Shown here: in pieces, positions 11,932 to 26,457 of the stretch
Layout: every line of letters begins with the position of its first letter
Numbering within the stretch: position 1 is the first letter of the stretch
Assembly: GCF_041146395.1 (NCBI RefSeq)
Contig: NC_091012.1
Location: 16,420,193-16,484,192 of the forward strand
DNA: 64,000 nucleotides
Direction of reading: 5' to 3'
Source: Eulemur rufifrons
Lineage: Eukaryota > Chordata > Mammalia > Primates > Lemuridae
The notes under the pieces: generated by a model
Told to the model about the DNA's origin: nothing
Database searches by the model: none
The model's input: the letters and a program-made list of their open reading frames with translations, nothing else
Translations under genes and position numbers: made by a program

Positions 11932-12231
11932 GGCTGGGCATGGTGGCTCACGCCTGTAATCCTAGCTCTCTGAGAGGCCAAGGCAGGCAGATCGTTTGAG
12001 CTCAGAAGTTTGAGACCAACCTGAGCAAGAGCGAGATCCCGCCTCTACTAAAAAATACAAAGAAATTAGCTGGGCAACTAAAAAAATATATATATTGCCT
12101 GTAGTCCCAGTTACTTCGGAGGCTGAGGCAGGAGGATTGCTTGAGCCTGGGAGTTTGAGGTTGCTGTGAGCTAGGCTGACACCATGGCACTTTAGCCTGG
12201 GCAACAGAGTGAGACTTCGTCTCAAAAAAGA
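11932..12231 (+). mobile_element. Dimeric Alu
   Basis: It starts 'ggctgggcatggtggctcac' and carries both arms and a shortened linker. A 13-bp TSD 'aagaaacattgct' lies at 11919-11931 and 12232-12244. Confidence 0.93.
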
Positions 12232-12244
12232 AAGAAACATTGCT

Positions 12245-12930
12245 GATCTTGGTTTGCCTAATTTGATCTTCAGAGTCTTGAAGAGACAGTTAGATGCTAT
12301 TAAATAAAATATTATGTATTAAAATTACTTGGAGAAAAATAGAAAAGTTTATGAAATTTATAAATATTACATAAGGAGACACATAGCCACAATTTAAATG
12401 TATAAACATGTACTATTTATCAAATTAAATAACACATGATCATGAAGGTCTGATAAAACAATCCACATTTTTCACTAAACAAATAGTAAAAGCCCTTTAC
12501 AAAATATGTTTAAGGAAATGTTTTCTGTTTTTCTCTGTTATGGGTTCTAACTCTTCTGTTAGTTTTGATTGATCAAGTTCTGCATATGTAAGCCCATCTA
12601 CTACATCATATAAATAAGGCTGTTCATTTCCATTATATTTGGACCTATTTGAAAACAATGTTATTTTCCTTGGTTGGCCAGTGGTTATTTTTTACTCTAA
12701 AGTGACATGATTTTATTACAGTATTGTTTATAAAAGTTATACTCTGGAATTCTTTGAAATGTGCTGGCTGACTTTGTGCTTAATCACAGACAATGGCTCT
12801 TTTGTGATAAGTTTTATAACTCTGATACAAATGCATGTTGCTCTCTTAGACTACATTCCTCTACAATTAGGGTAGAGGAAAGGGAACTTTGAAATAGGTC
12901 TTGCACTTAATGATAAAAGAAAGTAAGCAC
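12245..12930. other. Unassigned AT-rich DNA
   Basis: No gene, SINE or L1 segment is recognised. The composition is ordinary intergenic AT-rich DNA. Confidence 0.4.
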
Positions 12931-13212
12931 CACAAAACCAGTGCCTACCTCCAAAGTGAGGTATCACAAGAATGGAAGAATAGGCACCACATGTACTCGC
13001 CATCAAACTGACACTGATCAACACTAAGGTGCTCACACGGTAGTAATATTCTTTGGGGGTAGGGGGTTTGGGGGTGAATAAACTCACAACTAATGGATGT
13101 AGTGAGCATTGCAGCAGGGAAGGGCACATCTCAAATCATGGTTGGGATGTGGCAGAGTCATAACATGTAACCAAAATGTTTGTACCACCATAATATCCTG
13201 AAATAAAAAAAA
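12930..13212 (+). mobile_element. 5'-truncated L1 3' UTR
   Basis: The text 'gtatcacaagaatggaa', 'caccacatgtactcgcc' and 'gtttgtaccaccataatat' matches the end of the strepsirrhine L1 seen at 62.6-62.9 kb. It ends in an A-rich tail. This is an older subfamily with a different mid-UTR. Confidence 0.7.
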
Positions 13213-15070
<1,858 letters not shown>

Positions 15071-16900
15071 GTTTTTGGTATCATGGCCTAAAATCATACC
15101 ATGTTAGAGAGAGCACACTAACTTCATGTTTAGCAACAGCCCTCATCTGCTCTACTGGCTACATTATCAGCCCTAGAACCCAAATTAAAATCACAATAAC
15201 TTTCTTTTCCAGGCCAACAAATCAGATTTAGAGGGTGGAAGAAATTGGCCAGTGAAAAGATGCTATGCTAAAATCTTACTACAATCCTTAATTATCTTAA
15301 CTGCAGCTCATACCAAGTAGGAGCAAAGAGAAGAAAGATTCGAAGTGCCATCCTACAGCAGTTGCCCACGTTTAGGATTATGAAACCACAACTTTGTCAA
15401 GACAGTGATTCGCCTTCTATGACTTTTTCTCTCCACCCATTCCCTTTCTAACATTTTCCAACACTAACAGGACAAGAGCCAAAACAAAAATTATCTACTG
15501 GGTAAGTCAGATGGTAAATTACTGCTAATGGACCTTGTCATGAGCATAATGGACCTGGATGATCATTATGATTCTAATAAGTAAGGGATCTTTTGCCCAG
15601 GTTTTGTTTGTTGTTTTTTTTTTAAAAAATTATTAGGGGTACAAAATAGTTGTATATATTTATGGGGAACATTTGATGTTTTGACACAGCTGATTTTTAA
15701 ATATCTAGTTGATTTTTAAATACCCAGTCCCTGAGCATGGGTAAAAATCCCATCCAAATGCATCTCCACTAAATATAACTTTCACTATGTGTGAAATTGT
15801 GTGCTTGTCTACATTAGAAAGAAAATTTGGGTCAAAGAAATGTCTACCACCTTTAGTGCATGTTCAATTCCATACCACACCAATAAAGCAAAATCACAAT
15901 AAAGTTTTTCACACAGAGAAAGAGAAAAAAAGAATGTGAAATAGTTTTTATTATTTTATAGAAACAGAAAAGAAAATAGTCTTGTAATTTCTTTCTTATT
16001 GTTCCAAATTTCAACTGATGATATTGGTAACATATTTGAAAATTAAATTATAGAATTAAAAAGATACCCAAATATAATTATAACAATGTTTGCTTAATTC
16101 ATTTGAAAATTTGATATACCATATGCTGCTGTCTAACTTATCACATATATTTCCAATTTTTTTAATTTATGTATTTTGGAGATGCCCCTACAGTTTTCTC
16201 ACTTAATGAAAAATTGTTCAACATGCTATACAATAAAGAATATTGATAAACCTGAAAAGTGGAGTTCTCCAAGATCAGGTATAAATTTATTCTGTTTTTC
16301 TACATTGCATCTTGGCTAAAAAAAAAAAAAAAAATACATATATATGAAAAGGTAACTTTTATCTTACCAGGCAAAGTTTTCATAAATCCAAGGAATTTAG
16401 AATCAGAAAATTTCATATAAGTTCCTCCTCTGGCAATTGGTAAATATACATATTTGGACAGGTCTCTGCTGCACTTTCATAAAAAAATAACTGAAAACAT
16501 TGAGTTTTTCACTATATTAGGTGACAAAATGTACATGAATTTCTACATGCTTGACATGGGGTAGGTCTTCAAATTGACAGGTATCTAAAACAAAGCATAA
16601 ACAAACAAACAAAAACAAAAGAACATCTTAATGTAAGTATTTAGGGGCAAAGGTGTTAGAAAATCCCATGTGAAGAACCCCATCATATGGCACAGATTGG
16701 GACCGTCCAGGCTTCTCAATTATCTCTCCATTTTCTGATGCATCTGTTGTTCAGCCTGTCTAGTCTACACCCCCGTTTGTCTTTAACTTGTGATCTATAT
16801 CATGGAGAACATTAGTCTTGAGGTATTTATCTTTCTCCTCAACTTGAAAATCCATGCACAGATCTTTATTTTGACATGTGCTTAGTTTAGGTGACCACTG
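15071..16900. other. Mostly unassigned DNA with a possible old L1 3' fragment
   Basis: The stretch 15615-15700 ('ttattaggggtacaaaatag' then 'atatttatggggaacat') resembles an antisense L1 3' end. The rest, including an A-run at about 16320-16335, shows nothing I can assign. Confidence 0.35.
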
Positions 16901-16904
16901 CCTA

Positions 16905-17510
16905 TCACTGGAAAATGTTACAACTTGTTAACTGGCGCCCCTACCTCCAGTCTATTGTCTTCAAATCCCACATCACTAAAATCTAATCTTTGCCCTGTGA
17001 CCAGAGCGGTGTTTCAAAATGCAACTCTCGTTCTATTATTCCCCTTCTTAAAACTTTTAATAGTTCTCCATTGCCCTACAAATACAATCCAATCACTTAG
17101 CATAATACACAAGCCCTCTATAAATTGTCTTTTACTCTTTTTTCATCTATAACATCTTCTCTCCTCCTATGCAATATATTCAACTAAATAACATGCAGGG
17201 GCTAGAAAGAGTTATGCCATGTTTCTCTCTCAGCTCAGTGTCTACTCGTCCCTTTTGTACATTTTCATCTACTTAACTCTTACTTCTTCTTGTAGGGTTC
17301 GCTTAAACATTTTTCCATTTTTAAAACTGGGTTCAGTGTCCCTCATATGTATTTTCACAACATCATCTATCTTGCTAGAACATATGCTATACTGCAATAG
17401 CCCATTTTCTTTTTTCTACCCTCCAACAGACTATAGAGGTTTTGAAGGCAGACACAGTATTTTATAAGCATTTAGAGCTCAATAAATATTTGTGAATTTA
17501 TAATGAGTTT
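16905..17510 (+). mobile_element. LINE-2 (L2) 3' end
   Basis: The series 'agttctccattgccctacaa', 'atacacaagccctctataaa', 'cttgtagggttcgcttaaa', 'gaaggcagacacagta' and 'gctcaataaatatttgtg' follows the order of the L2 3' end. It is heavily diverged. The two short open frames here are remnants or chance. Confidence 0.7.
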
Positions 17511-18741
17511 GGGTTACACAAAAATATGTACTTGGGCACTACTGTGCTGTCAGTCCTTATGAAAAAACTACTAGCACAGAACCTTCTTCTGAATAAGTTA
17601 ATTAAGAAGGGTCATATTTGTTTTTGTACAAAATAGGAAAGTATGACTTACTATTTGTTTTTAAGATATATTTTTCAAGAAATATCAAATATCTTACCAT
17701 TCATATGACAGCTCAGTTTAACACTATCTGAAATTGCTGTTGAGCAGAACAAAATTTTAAATGCCATAAAAGTATAAAATGGTGACATATAAATTCTTTA
17801 TAAACTCATACACAGAATAAGAAAAATGGACTGCTTAGAAAAATAACAATTGCCTGAGAGAGTCCAGTGGATCCATTTCTAATGAGTTAATGTCTATAAG
17901 CACCCTGCAGAAAAATTGGCTTATATAACTGCTTTATACAATTGAAATATATTTGCAAAAGCTCTAACTAGCAGTTGTAAAGTGTTAGCTTCTTGACCTC
18001 TTTAAAAATAAAATTGATTTTGTTTTATAATTTTACTTTGGCTCAAAGCATCTAAAATTTTTCTTTGGTGTTTTGTTTTTCTGATAAATTTCACAATGAA
18101 ACATATAAATATTTCAATATGTTTGTATATGAGTGTATATATATGTTAAAATATGTATATGCAGTGTATATGCCTATACATATAAAGTTAGCTTTTAGAA
18201 TTAATATAAAATTTTTTGACATCTTAATAATTTGACAATAAATGTTTCTTGCAAAAGAAACTGACAATGAAGTAAAATATAAATTTTGAGAACAAATATT
18301 AGACTTCTAATCTACTTATAGGCAACCAAATTATACAAAATTTAACACTTAGGATAAAATTTAGGAGCAAAATGTAGAAAACACAACCAACAGGGACTTA
18401 TAGAGGACTAATTTCCCATCCCCCCAACAAGAAACTCAAAGGAAGGTGAATCCTTGAATTAGTTTTCTAGTTCAATAAAGTCAGAATGAATGATTCCCCT
18501 TGCCTTTTCCTCATGTTCTTGTCGAGCTGCAGACAAAACATTCATCTTGAAGATCAGAGTGAAGTGATAAGCATTCAGTGAAGACATCTGGTACTTTAGC
18601 TGAGGAAATAAAATCTTTCAGAGGGTCCCGAGAAATCCTGATGCATCTCATTGATAAGGATTGTTTCTTAGGTCATAGCTAGATGCAAATGAGATAAGAA
18701 AAGTCAGCATTTTTAACTTTTTTCAAGAGAATGTCTTTCAG
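17511..18741. other. Unassigned AT-rich DNA
   Basis: Long AT-rich stretch with a (TA/TG)-rich patch at about 18115-18185. No gene or repeat family is recognised. Confidence 0.4.
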
Positions 18742-18758
18742 CACAATTGCAGTATTTT
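18742..18758. repeat. Left TSD of inverted L1
   Basis: The 17-mer 'cacaattgcagtatttt' recurs perfectly at 23394-23410, bounding one L1 insertion. Confidence 0.92.
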
Positions 18759-21700
18759 TTTAAAAACAATAGTTTCATATTTTTTCCCCACCCCCCCTTT
18801 CCCGAGTCAGCTCCTTCAAGTGTTACCACTCCCCAAACGGTGCGCAATGCACTCATTGTGTAGGCATACCCCCATCCCCTCCCCCACCCCCCACCTCAGT
18901 CTGATGTCCAATTGGTGTCGTTTCCAGATTTGTATTTAGGTGATGATCAGGGAAACCAATTGTCTGGTGAGTACATATGATGCTTGTTTTTCCATTCTTG
19001 GGATACTTCACTTAATATAATGGGTTCCAACTCTCTCCAGGAGAACCATAGAGATGTCGTATCTTCATCATTCCTTATAGCTGAGTAATATTCCATGGTA
19101 TACATATACCACAGTTTACTAATCCAATCATGTATTGATGGGCATTTGGGTTGTTTCCACATCTTTGCTATTGTGAATTGTGCTGCTATAAACATTTGGG
19201 TACACGTGCCTTTGTTACAGAATGACCTTTTTTCCTTTGGGTATATGCCCAGTAATGGGATTGCTGGGTCAAATGGCAGGTCTACTTGAATCTGTTTAAG
19301 ATACCTCCATAATGCTTTCCACAGGGGTTGCACTAGTTTGCAGTCCCACCAGCAGTGTATTAGTGTTCCTGTCTCTCCACACCCACGCCAACATGTGTTG
19401 TTTTGGGTTTTTTTGATAAAGGCCATTCTCACTGGGGTTATGTGATATCTCATTGTGGTTTTGATTTGCATTTCCCTGATGATTAGAGATGTTGAACACT
19501 TTTTCATATGTTTGTTAGCCATTTTTATATCTTCTTTTGAAAAATTTCTATTCATGTCCTTTGCCCACTTTTTGATAGGGTTGCTTGATTTTTTCTTGCT
19601 GATTTTCCTGAGTTCTAAATAGATTCTTGTTATCAGTCCTTTATCTGATGTGTAGTATGCAAAAATTTTTTCCCATTCTGTAGGTGGTCTGTTTATTCTC
19701 TGGACTGTTTCTTTGGCTGTGCAGAAGCTTTTTAATTTAATCATGTCCCATTCATTTATTTTTGTTGCTGCTGTGATTGCCTTGGGGGTCTTCTTCATAA
19801 ATTCTTTGCCTAGGCCAATGTCTGTAAGAGTCTTTCCTACATTTTCTTCTAGAATTCTGATTGTATCACGCCTAAGGTTTAAGTCTGTTATCCACCGTGA
19901 TTTGATTTTTGTGAGAGGTGAAAGCTGTGGGTCCTGTTTCAGTCTTCTACAAGTGGGTAACCAATTCTCCCAGCACCATTTGTTGAATAGGGATTCTTGT
20001 CCCCAGGGTATATTCTTTCCCGCTTTGTCAAAAATTAGGTGACTATATGAGGATGGTTCTATATTTGGATTGTCTGTTGTGTTCCACTGGTCTGTGTCCC
20101 TGCACTTGTGCCAATACCAGGCTGTTTTAAGAACCACGGCCTTGTAGTATTGTTTGAGGTCTGGCAAATTAATACCTCCCATTTTGTTTTTGTTGCTTAA
20201 AATTGCTTTTGCTATACGGGGTCTTCTTTGATTCCATACAAAATGTATAATTATTTTCTCTATGTCTGTAAAGAATGATGTTGGTAATTTAATAGGGATT
20301 GCATTGAATCTGTAGATCACTTTGGGTAGTATAGACATTTTAACAATGTTGATTCTTCCGATCCACGAGCATGGTATATTTTTCCATCTATTTGCAAGTT
20401 CTGCTATTTCTTTTCTCAGTGTTTCATAGTTTTCCTTATAGAGGTCCTTTACCTCTTTAGTTAGATATATACCTAGATATTTTATTTTCTTTGTTGCTAT
20501 TTTGAAGGGTATTGAGTCTTTAATTTGGTTTTCCGATTGACTGTTATTGGCATATATAAATGCCTCTGATTTGTGTATATTAATTTTGTAGCCTGAGACT
20601 TTGCTGTATTCGTTAATCAATTCCAGGAGTCTCTTGGTTGAATCCTGGGGGTTTTCCAGATATAACATCATATCATCAGCAAAAAGTGAGAGTTTGATCT
20701 CTTCCTTCCCTATTTGGATTCCCTTGATTCTGCCCTCTTGCCTGATAGCTCTCGCAAGGACTTCCAATACTATGTTGAAAAGTAATGGAGACAATGGGCA
20801 GCCCTGTCTGGTTCCAGTTCTAAGTGGGAGTGCTTTCAGTTTTTCCCCATTCAGTATGATGTTGGCTGTGGGTTTGTCATATATGGCTTGTATCATTTTT
20901 AGGTAGGTTCCATGTATGCCTATTTTGTTAAGCGTTTTTATCATAAAAGGGTGATGAATTTTGTCAAATGCTTTTTCTGCATCTAATGAGAGTATCATAT
21001 GGTTTTTGTTTTTGCTTCTATTTATGTGGTGAATTATATTTATAGATTTACGTATGTTGAACCACCCCTGCATCTCGGGGATGAAGCCCACTTGGTCGTG
21101 GTGGATTACTTTTTTGATAAGTACTTGGATTCGATTTGCTAGTATTTTATTGAAAATTTTTGCATCTATATTCATGAGGGAAATTGGTCTGTAGTTCTCT
21201 ATTTTTGTTGTGTCCTTTCCAGGTTTTGGTATTAATGTTATATTGGCTTGGTAGAACGTGTTGGGGAGAACTCCATCCTTCTCAATATTGGAGAATAGTT
21301 TATGTAAGATGGGCACCAGTTCTTCTTTGTATGTATGGTAAAATTCAGGTGTGAACCCATCTGGACCAGGGCTTTTCTTTTTGGGAAGGTTTTTTATTGC
21401 TGTTTCGATTTCAGTTCTTGATATTGGTCTGTTCAGGTACTCTATTTCTTCCTGCTTGAGCCTGGGAAGACTATGTGTTTCTAAAAATTTGTCCATTTCC
21501 TCCACGTTCTCCAGTTTGTGTGCATAAAGATTTTTGTAGAATTCATAGATGATATCTTGTATCTCTGTAGCATCGGTTGTGATTTCTCCTTTCATGTTCC
21601 TAATGGAGGTTATTAGAGATTTTACTTTTGTGCTCTTGGTTAGTCTAGACAGAGGTGTGTCTATTTTGTTTATCTTTTCAAAGAACCAACTTTTTGTTTT

Positions 21701-22400
21701 ATTAATTTCCCTTATAGTTTCTTTGTTGTCCTTTTCATTTAGTTCTGATTTGATCTTAGTAATTTCTCGCCTTCGGCTGGGTTTGGGATCGTTCTGTTCT
21801 TCTTTCTCCAGCTCTTTGAGTCTATTCGTTAGGTTGTCTATTTGCATGTTTTCTGTCTTTTTGATATAGGCATTTATGGATATGAATTTTCCTCTCAGGA
21901 CTGCTTTAGCTGCATCCCATAGATTTTGATAAGTTATATCTCCATTGTCATTTAATTCAAAGAAATTTTTGATTTCCATCTTGATTTCTTCTTTTATAGA
22001 ATAATTATTCAGGAGAAGGTTATTTAGCTTCCATGACTTTGAGTAAGAGTGAGGGTTTCTGTTTGTGATCATTGTTGCTTTTATTCCGCTGTGATCTGAG
22101 AAGATGCATGGTATAATTTCTATTTTTTTGAATTTTTGAAGACATGATTTATGTCCTAGGACATGGTCAATCTTAGAGAATGTCCCGTGAGCTGATGAGA
22201 AGAATGTATATTCTGTGGACTTTGGGTAGAATGTCCTATAGATGTCAGCCATGCCCATTTGTTCTAGCATTCTATTTAGGTCCATTATGTCTTTGTTTAT
22301 TTTCTGTTTAGAGGATCTGTCCTGTACTGTCAGTGGGGTGTTAAAGACTCCAGCTATTACAGTATTGTTATCTATCATTTGGTTGAGATCTAGTAAGGTG
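18759..22400 (-). mobile_element. 3' segment of twin-primed L1 (ORF2 and 3' UTR)
   Basis: This is the colinear part of a single minus-strand L1 insertion. It holds ORF2 from just after the first endonuclease blocks through the C-terminus, then a G-rich 3' UTR (about 18780-18946). At about 22400 the sequence flips to the opposite orientation. In the 56.7 kb L1 the two segments are adjacent (about 59190 and 59198), which is the signature of twin priming. The 17-bp TSD flanks the whole structure. The 3' UTR is shorter than, and differs from, that of the full-length copy. Confidence 0.93.
18947..22378 (-). CDS. L1 ORF2p fragment, open for 1143 codons, 5' part inverted away
   Basis: This frame encodes L1 ORF2p without its N-terminal endonuclease blocks. 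ORF2p provides the endonuclease and reverse transcriptase of retrotransposition. Visible parts in order are the late endonuclease region (IFSDHSGIK), the RT blocks ([29 protein letters not shown]), the catalytic FADD box ([11 protein letters not shown]), and the C-terminal cysteine motif [18 protein letters not shown]. No stop interrupts it, so the insertion is young. The aspartate that pairs with D160 of the full-length copy is valine (GVF instead of GDF, codon complement at 22346-22348). The first ATG is internal to the family protein and no promoter lies upstream, so it is unlikely to be expressed as a working protein. Confidence 0.93.
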   Translation of the reverse strand: MIDNNTVIAGVFNTPLTVQDRSSKQKINKDIMDLNRMLEQMGMADIYRTFYPKSTEYTFFSSAHGTFSKIDHVLGHKSCLQKFKKIEIIPCIFSDHSGIKATMITNRNPHSYSKSWKLNNLLLNNYSIKEEIKMEIKNFFELNDNGDITYQNLWDAAKAVLRGKFISINAYIKKTENMQIDNLTNRLKELEKEEQNDPKPSRRREITKIKSELNEKDNKETIREINKTKSWFFEKINKIDTPLSRLTKSTKVKSLITSIRNMKGEITTDATEIQDIIYEFYKNLYAHKLENVEEMDKFLETHSLPRLKQEEIEYLNRPISRTEIETAIKNLPKKKSPGPDGFTPEFYHTYKEELVPILHKLFSNIEKDGVLPNTFYQANITLIPKPGKDTTKIENYRPISLMNIDAKIFNKILANRIQVLIKKVIHHDQVGFIPEMQGWFNIRKSINIIHHINRSKNKNHMILSLDAEKAFDKIHHPFMIKTLNKIGIHGTYLKMIQAIYDKPTANIILNGEKLKALPLRTGTRQGCPLSPLLFNIVLEVLARAIRQEGRIKGIQIGKEEIKLSLFADDMMLYLENPQDSTKRLLELINEYSKVSGYKINIHKSEAFIYANNSQSENQIKDSIPFKIATKKIKYLGIYLTKEVKDLYKENYETLRKEIAELANRWKNIPCSWIGRINIVKMSILPKVIYRFNAIPIKLPTSFFTDIEKIIIHFVWNQRRPRIAKAILSNKNKMGGINLPDLKQYYKAVVLKTAWYWHKCRDTDQWNTTDNPNIEPSSYSHLIFDKAGKNIPWGQESLFNKWCWENWLPTCRRLKQDPQLSPLTKIKSRWITDLNLRRDTIRILEENVGKTLTDIGLGKEFMKKTPKAITAATKINEWDMIKLKSFCTAKETVQRINRPPTEWEKIFAYYTSDKGLITRIYLELRKISKKKSSNPIKKWAKDMNRNFSKEDIKMANKHMKKCSTSLIIREMQIKTTMRYHITPVRMAFIKKTQNNTCWRGCGETGTLIHCWWDCKLVQPLWKALWRYLKQIQVDLPFDPAIPLLGIYPKEKRSFCNKGTCTQMFIAAQFTIAKMWKQPKCPSIHDWISKLWYMYTMEYYSAIRNDEDTTSLWFSWRELEPIILSEVSQEWKNKHHMYSPDNWFP

Positions 22401-23393
22401 GGATTATGTGAAGAAACCTAACTTGAGAGTTATTGGCATTCCTGAGGGTGAAGAAGATAATAAGGAAGGGTTGGACAAGCTATTTGAAGACATAATCGAG
22501 GAAAATTTTCCAGGCCTTGCCAATACTCTAGACATACAGATTCAAGAAGCTCAAAGGTCCCCTGGGAGATTCATAGCAAATAGGAAAACACCACGCCACG
22601 TAGTCATCAGGCTGACCAAAATATCCACTAAAGAGTCCCTTCTCCGAGCTGTAAGGAGAAAGAAACAAGTAACTTACAAAGGAAAACCCATCAGAATTAC
22701 GCCAGATTTCTCAGCTGAAACCTTACAAGCAAGAAGAGGTTGGGGCCCCATTTTCATGCTTCTGAAACAGAATAATGCCCAGCCTAGAATCTTGTACCCA
22801 GCTAAGCTAAGTTTTCTATATGAAGGAGAAATCAAGACATTCTCAGATAAACAAAGATTGAGGGAATTCACCAAGACAAAACCAGCCCTCCAAAGAGAAT
22901 TACACACGGATCAGCACAAGAAAGATCCACGAATGTAAAACTACTCAAGAGCTAAAGATCAAATTCCAGATACCACAATGGCCCAGGAGAGAGAACATCA
23001 CAATGAAGTTCTACCCAACAAGCTGAACAAAAAACTGTCTAACTTATCAGTTGTCTCAATAAATGTGAATGGCTTGAACTCCCCGCTCAAGAGACATAGA
23101 CTGGCCCAATGGATAAAAAAATACAATCCAAGTATCTGCTGTCTTCAAGAAACTCACCTAACCTCCACAGATGCATTTAGACTGAAAATAAAAGGATGGA
23201 AATCGATATTTCAAGCAAATGGTAACCAAAAGAAAGCTGGTGTGGCAATCTTAATTTCCAATAACTTAGCTATCAAACCAACAAAAATAATAAAAGACAA
23301 AGATGGCTACTACATACTGATTAAAGGCACAATTCATCAAGAAGCCATGACTATACTCAATATATATGCACCCAACCTAGGTGCACCTAGATT
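22401..23393 (+). mobile_element. Inverted 5' segment of the twin-primed L1
   Basis: In plus orientation this holds ORF1 from the RNA-recognition region onward (from 'gggattatgtgaag', matching 58186) through the inter-ORF gap and the first part of ORF2. It ends in the endonuclease at the codons for GAPRF, where the target-site duplication begins. It is the 5' part of the same insertion as 18759-22400. Confidence 0.93.
22408..22938 (+). CDS. L1 ORF1p C-terminal fragment
   Basis: ORF1p is the RNA-binding chaperone of the L1 particle. The fragment of 176 residues begins in the RNA-recognition domain ([10 protein letters not shown]), continues through [10 protein letters not shown] and the C-terminal domain ([39 protein letters not shown]) and ends at HKKDPRM. 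The coiled coil and N-terminus are absent because the element is 5'-truncated. At the position where the full-length copy at 58.46 kb has a stop, this copy has the expected tyrosine codon TAC. It has no start or promoter of its own, so expression is unlikely. Confidence 0.9.
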   Translation: MKKPNLRVIGIPEGEEDNKEGLDKLFEDIIEENFPGLANTLDIQIQEAQRSPGRFIANRKTPRHVVIRLTKISTKESLLRAVRRKKQVTYKGKPIRITPDFSAETLQARRGWGPIFMLLKQNNAQPRILYPAKLSFLYEGEIKTFSDKQRLREFTKTKPALQRELHTDQHKKDPRM

Positions 23394-23412
23394 CACAATT
23401 GCAGTATTTTAA
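22978..23412 (+). CDS. L1 ORF2p N-terminal endonuclease fragment
   Basis: The start MAQEREHHNEVL matches the ORF2 start of the full-length copy at 58775. It is followed by the catalytic asparagine and glutamate blocks of the apurinic-like endonuclease ([17 protein letters not shown]) and [12 protein letters not shown]. The last five codons (TIAVF) are not L1. They are read from the target-site duplication, and the frame stops just beyond it. The rest of ORF2 lies in opposite orientation at 22378-18947. Confidence 0.92.
   Translation: MAQEREHHNEVLPNKLNKKLSNLSVVSINVNGLNSPLKRHRLAQWIKKYNPSICCLQETHLTSTDAFRLKIKGWKSIFQANGNQKKAGVAILISNNLAIKPTKIIKDKDGYYILIKGTIHQEAMTILNIYAPNLGAPRFTIAVF
23394..23410. 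repeat. Right TSD of inverted L1
   Basis: Perfect copy of the 17-mer at 18742-18758. Confidence 0.92.
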
Positions 23413-24867
23413 CCTTCTATATTCTCTCTCATGTTTTGCTTGATAAATAAATAGTACAATATCCTGGTGAACCAAAAGATGACTGGTGGAGACTATTGAA
23501 CACATGAGACATGAGGAGAGGCAATGCCTGCTGCTGAGGCAGCCACCACTGGGGAAACAGGATGAGCCTCGGGTGAATGCACCCCCTCCCCACTGGCTAT
23601 TACATTCCAAGTTGCTCACAGTAATCTGGTAGGGCTGGATGTCAGACTGCAGGAGTTGAGGAGATTTTAAGATACATAACAAGGGACACCCTTGCTCCTC
23701 CCTTGGTAAGATTATGAGCTGCTATGCCATACTGTAACTCAGTGCCAGCTTAGTTTTTATGGTTGATGGTAGCACCTATCCCTCCTTTGATGGAGGGACT
23801 GAAATACAAGCACTTTGGATAGACTAAGTCAGTAATAAAATTCTCCACATCAACAATCCCATTGTTGGGAAAGCAACAGTCCTTCCAGGATATATCAAAG
23901 ACCTTGGATCTAAATCTTGCAGTTGACCAAGATTGATTGTCTAAAGAGCTGAGCAATAATTTGTTTCAGTAGAGTGTTGCAGGAGGCCAATCTTCTTCCG
24001 AGAGGCTAGGGTGCAAGGGATAAGTTGATTTTGAAGGAAACAATAAAACAATTTAAACATGATATTTTTAAATATCAGTTTTCTAAAAAAAAAAAATACT
24101 TTAACTGATTTTAATTATATTACTGTACACCAAACATGAATACTGGTACATATAAAAGGTTTTGTGTTAAAATTGCTCAAAATTTCATCTGTTTTGATAA
24201 AATTTTTAAAATGTATTGCAGAAATGCATAAAAATTATATTTCTGGTTTCTGTGAAAGTTAAAAGCTTGTATATTGGAGAAATGAAATAAATCATGCTAC
24301 ACTGAGAAAATGTAAAAGAGAAAAGGAAAGTAACATTTTCTTATGCAGCATTAGTTTAGAATTAAAGTCATCTTCCTTTACTGAGACACCAATATATTTT
24401 AATTTATGGTATGAGTTTTATATCACTATTATTATGATTAGTTATCAAATAATCACTATCATAACTATCTAACTAGTTACTAAAAACTAACTTTTAAAAT
24501 GTTATTAAAATGGTTGTTCTCCTATAATTTAACTAGTTCCTAATAATGTTTGTGTCAATCTTAATTCAAGTCTCCAGTTACTCCTTGAAACTTTAACAAA
24601 AGTATATATGATTAATTCTGGTTTTGCATATACATTACAAACAGCGTTAAATTTCATTGACATTCCCTAGAGAAATATGATCTTTATTATCTTAGCATAA
24701 ATCAAAATGGCCACTAAAGAAGCACCGTAAGTCATTACCTCCTATATTTAATAACTTGAGGAGATGTAACTACAATTTTTAGTTCAGGCGAAATGGCTTT
24801 TTCCCTTCAAATAAATGATACTCTCCTTTGGAATACTGAGTATCTTGTTGAATTGTTTTATTACCTC
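23411..24867. other. Unassigned intergenic DNA
   Basis: A moderately GC-rich part (23460-24010) precedes AT-rich sequence. Minus-strand frames at 23377-23682 and 23750-23956 are open but carry no motif I recognise. They could belong to an old retrocopy or be chance. Confidence 0.35.
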
Positions 24868-25034
24868 TTTTTTTTTTTTTTTTGGAGGCAGAGTCCCACT
24901 CTGTCACCCTGGCTAGAGTGCCATGGCGTCAGCCTAGCTCACAGCAACCTCAAACTCCTAGGCTCAAGCAATCCTCCTGCCTCTGCCTCCAGAGCAGCTG
25001 GGACTATGTGACATGCCACTGTGTGTGGCTTGTT
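24868..25034 (-). mobile_element. Alu right-monomer, antisense
   Basis: A poly(T) start is followed by 'gagtcccactctgtcaccct' and 'agctcacagcaacctcaaac', then the sequence ends after 'gcagctgggactatgtg'. Only the right arm is present (FRAM-like or truncated). Confidence 0.85.
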
Positions 25035-25755
25035 TATCTTTTGGATATCAGCCCAAGCATTATTTCCTCATAAAGTTTTTATTTTTAATTGCATAATAGT
25101 ATATTATCTAACTGTATTGCTTTTCCTAAATCATCTTTTTCAGTCAATAATCACCGATACAAAAGTGTGATATTTTGATTACTGTCCTCTTAGCTGCCCC
25201 ATGTGAAGCCCATAGCTGATCCTGGCTGTGATAGAAGACTCACATCATTCCTACCAGAGCATTTGGTCTGATCTCAGTAATTAGTTTGTTTGCTTTGTTG
25301 ATTAATTCCTCCTTTTTCCTGAAGTGGAATTAGAAAAGAAAATTGAACTATGAAAGGACTGGTTTATAAAAATAGTGTCTGTCCTACTATCTGATCTGAA
25401 AGCTGTGTGCATCACTATTGAGGTGGTACAATTTAAAATATAATGTCTTGAGCCCAGAAAGCTAAGGGAGAGGACCCTTAGTTCCGCCAGCTCACCAAGG
25501 CAACCGATAATGTTTAAAGTCTCTTAGTAGCCAAATTCTCACAAACTCACTAATGTTTCTTCTTCAAAAATGCATTACCCAGTTACCTTTTTTTTTTTTT
25601 GCTCTATGGTGACAATAATACAAAATGATCTACCACCAAGTCATTGTAGATCCTTGAACTTATAGTTTTATCTCTGTATATTTTCGTATCCACTTCCAGC
25701 AAAAGAAAACAAATAAAAAATTGAAACACTTGGATATCCTCTTTAAAAAAATACT
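25035..25755. other. Unassigned DNA
   Basis: No gene or named repeat is seen. There is a T-run at about 25588-25600. Confidence 0.35.
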
Positions 25756-26457
25756 AAATCATATTTTTACCTTTAAAATTCTTGAATGATAAAAAATTTA
25801 TTATTTTAACCATTCTTCAGTGTACTTTAAGTGCATTTACATAGCTGTACAAATATTATCACCATCAATCTCCTGGGCATTTTTTATCTTTTCAAATGGA
25901 AACTTGGTCCCATTAAACAATAATTCCCATTCACTCCTTCTTATAGCCTCTGGTAACCAACCACTAATCTACCTTCTGTCTCTATTAATTTGTTCTAAAT
26001 AAGTGAAATCATGTAATAATTGCCTTTTTTGTGCCTTATTTCACTTAGCATAATGTTTTCAAAGTTCATCTATATTGTGGAATGCGTCAGAATTTTATTT
26101 CTTTTAAAGGCTGGTAAAATTCCATTGTATCTGTATATTGCACCACATCTTGTTTATCCATTCATATGTTGATGGACACTTGGGTTGCTAGAAGTTTTTA
26201 ATTTTAGATGTCCAACTTACTTTTTTTCTGTAATGAATAGTGCCATTTATGCTGCATTTAAGATGTTATTGAGAATCCAAGATCATCTAGATTTTCCCTC
26301 ATGTTATCTTCTAAGATTTATAGTTTTATTTGTTTTACATTTATTTCTATCATCTATCTTGAGTTCATTTTTGAAGGGTGTAAAGTGTGTGTCCACATTT
26401 TTTTTTGCATGTGGATGTCCAGTTGTTCCAGTATTACATTTTCAAAAGTCTATCCTT

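Noticed and set aside
11962..12240. Protein-coding frames with [23 protein letters not shown] sequence (also at 14.7, 24.8, 39.5 and 52.8 kb)
   Set aside because: They are translations of antisense Alu sequence and recur at every Alu.
18947..22378. The 1143-codon and 1292-codon frames as novel host genes
   Set aside because: Both carry the L1 endonuclease or RT blocks, the FADD box and the L1 cysteine motif, and lie inside L1 insertions with target-site duplications.
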